Positions 5,370-6,891 of a stretch of 6,891 nucleotides of DNA are shown here, one piece after another (positions within the stretch are counted from its first letter, which is position 1; each line of letters opens with the position of its first letter). Location: contig DATKMG010000495.1 in assembly GCA_035541995.1 (NCBI GenBank), forward strand, positions 1-6,891, in the 5' to 3' direction. Under the pieces are notes generated by a model that was given only the letters and a program-made list of their open reading frames with translations, was not told the origin of the DNA and made no database searches. Origin of the DNA: DATKMG01 sp035541995. Its GTDB lineage: Bacteria > Acidobacteriota > Terriglobia > Versatilivoradales > Versatilivoraceae. The translations under genes and the position numbers were made by a program.

Positions 5370-6891
5370 TTACAGGCGCCTGAGTCTGGCGGCGCTGAAT
5401 ATGTGCCGGGCAGCCTTTCTAGCTTCGGTCCAGAGATGTGCGACTATAACATGCCCTTCCACTTCACCCTTCTCATGCACCGCGCGTAAGCGGTGTATCG
5501 CGTACAACCCGATAATCGCCGTTAGGAAAAAAAGGGAGTGGAGCCCCAACAGGCTGGAGATTGGGAAAGCCAGGAAAGAGCCTATTTCCGTCGATAACCA
5601 GTTCCGCATGATCAATAATTCTGGTCCAGTCAACTTGTTGGCAATGATTCCTCCAATAATCGGCGAAACGGCAGCGGCAGCGCCATCCACGATTGTGTTC
5701 GTCGCCAAGAAGGCTGTCGCCTTGCCACGCGGAGCCGCCTTGAGGGCAAGGTTCGCTGTGCAGAGATTGACGCCGGCGGCGGAGATTCCGGTTAGCGCAT
5801 GAACTACCACGAGTAACGGGATCACAAAAAAGTTGCTTTCCGAGAGCAGCAGAACCGGCCAAAGCAGAACACCGATAATATACATGTAGCCGGACACAAT
5901 GAGCACCGACTTGTTGCTGAAATTGTCCGCGGTGCTTCCCCAGATGCGGAAGGACATCACGCCCATCAACTGGCTGAAAACACCGAGACCGATCAATAAT
6001 GCCATCGACAAGTTGAGTTGCTTGAGCATGTACACCGCGTAGAATGGACCGGACAAGTTGATCGCAAAGAATAATATGCCCAGGAATATGAGAATTCGAC
6101 GGAAGTTGAGGTCACGAAACGGCTGGCCCAATGCCTCAGACATGTCTTGTGGTCTATGTTTCGCAACTCTGGCCTCGGGAACCTGCGACAGGAAGTACAC
6201 TGCCGCGAGACCGAAAATCCCACCTGTCAGGAATAATAAACTGTAAGGAACCAATTGACTGGGCACATACCACTTTCCCACCTCGAGGCCTACACCGGCC
6301 AGCAAAGCCATCGCCGCGCCTGCCGCAGTGCTTATGGCCATGCGCTTGCCGAAGAAACTCCCCATAATCTCTTCCGGGACAAAGTCACGTAACCAAGGAT
6401 TGAAACCACAGGAGGAAATGGTCCCAAGGCTGAAGTAAAAGAAAAGACATATAATTAATGCAGGGATCCTTTGCTCGGGCGCCACAAGCCATGGGATCAC
6501 TGCGACCGCCAACCATGAAATCCTGCTCAAGAAGGTGCTGAGCACGACGAGCGCTTTTCGCGACGCTGTCCGCTCGACAAGATAGATTGCCGGGATCTGG
6601 AGAAACTGCGTCAACGGTGACAGGGCTGCCAGCAGCCCCACTACTGTGTTCGAAGCGCCAAGTAGGAGTGCAAAAGCAACGAGAAACGCCCCGCTCGTGA
6701 TGGAGTCCATGACCTTCGAGCAACAGCCTTCGTAGAGAAGTGCTCGTAGCCCAACTTGAAGATCGCCAGCCTTAACCCGATCCCCGATTTTATCTAGAAC
6801 GACCTTGTAATCGATTCCTGTGGCCTTGTAACTCTCGTGCAGGAAGGTTTTGTGTATCTCGTGGTGGTGAATTCTCAGCTCATGTAGCCAA
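5370..6891 (-). CDS. MFS transporter with N-terminal extension (5' end cut by window edge)
   Basis: An inner-membrane secondary carrier of unknown substrate. ATG at 6710 would give 446 residues, but the frame stays open for 60 more codons to the window edge, with no ATG, GTG or TTG among them. The added residues lead smoothly into the first membrane segment (VGLRALLYEGCCSKV then MDSITSGAFLVAFALLLGAS), so the true start is outside the window. Numbering from the ATG, about twelve hydrophobic segments are visible in two sixes. The loop after the second carries VERTASRK, in the place of MFS motif A. A hydrophilic loop with EARVAKHRPQDM divides the halves. NTIVDGAAAAVSPIIGGIIA lies in segment 11. 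The last 40 residues form a charged cytoplasmic tail. The visible N-terminal extension is hydrophilic and rich in histidine. The glycosyltransferase follows on the same strand after 348 bp, too far to assume one transcript. Confidence 0.87.
   Translation of the reverse strand, partial: WLHELRIHHHEIHKTFLHESYKATGIDYKVVLDKIGDRVKAGDLQVGLRALLYEGCCSKVMDSITSGAFLVAFALLLGASNTVVGLLAALSPLTQFLQIPAIYLVERTASRKALVVLSTFLSRISWLAVAVIPWLVAPEQRIPALIICLFFYFSLGTISSCGFNPWLRDFVPEEIMGSFFGKRMAISTAAGAAMALLAGVGLEVGKWYVPSQLVPYSLLFLTGGIFGLAAVYFLSQVPEARVAKHRPQDMSEALGQPFRDLNFRRILIFLGILFFAINLSGPFYAVYMLKQLNLSMALLIGLGVFSQLMGVMSFRIWGSTADNFSNKSVLIVSGYMYIIGVLLWPVLLLSESNFFVIPLLVVVHALTGISAAGVNLCTANLALKAAPRGKATAFLATNTIVDGAAAAVSPIIGGIIANKLTGPELLIMRNWLSTEIGSFLAFPISSLLGLHSLFFLTAIIGLYAIHRLRAVHEKGEVEGHVIVAHLWTEARKAARHIFSAARLRRL

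Noticed and set aside
1..6891. Defence system, CRISPR array, toxin-antitoxin pair or prophage genes
   Set aside because: No regular repeat-spacer pattern, nuclease, integrase, transposase or antitoxin-like pair can be seen in any frame.

Overview
The window reads as a chromosomal segment of roughly even GC content from a Gram-negative, probably anaerobic, bacterium. The protein styles (a GAF protein with a long conserved C-terminal region, a GT4 glycosyltransferase with an N-terminal SYPPRLCGIGTFT motif, and an MFS carrier with a long N-terminal extension) remind me of Desulfobacterota (Deltaproteobacteria). That placement rests on memory and is tentative. There are no rRNA, tRNA or CRISPR genes and no intact transposase.

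Layout. (1) Positions 1-1808, plus strand: a large GAF-domain protein, cut off by the left edge. (2) Positions 1809-2819: about 1 kb that is mostly non-coding. It holds a small minus-strand gene (1945-2127) whose protein-like frame continues upstream of its only good ATG, which suggests a frameshifted start. It also holds a 208-bp segment bounded by 32-bp imperfect inverted repeats (2456-2663) and a strong 12-bp hairpin (2733-2764). (3) Positions 2820-3485, plus strand: an unrecognised 221-aa protein with an uncertain start. (4) Positions 3486-3788: non-coding, with a third copy of the short repeat near 3712. (5) Positions 3789-5021, minus strand: a complete GT4-type glycosyltransferase. (6) Positions 5022-5369: non-coding, with a possible promoter for the glycosyltransferase. 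(7) Positions 5370-6891, minus strand: an MFS transporter that stays open to the right edge, so its true start lies outside the window.

The genes do not form an obvious operon or defence system. The MFS and glycosyltransferase genes share a strand but are separated by about 350 bp. The 221-aa gene and the glycosyltransferase converge. The points most worth a second look are the disrupted small gene, the MITE-like inverted-repeat element with its extra copy, the cysteine cluster in the GAF protein, and the histidine-rich N-terminal extension of the transporter.
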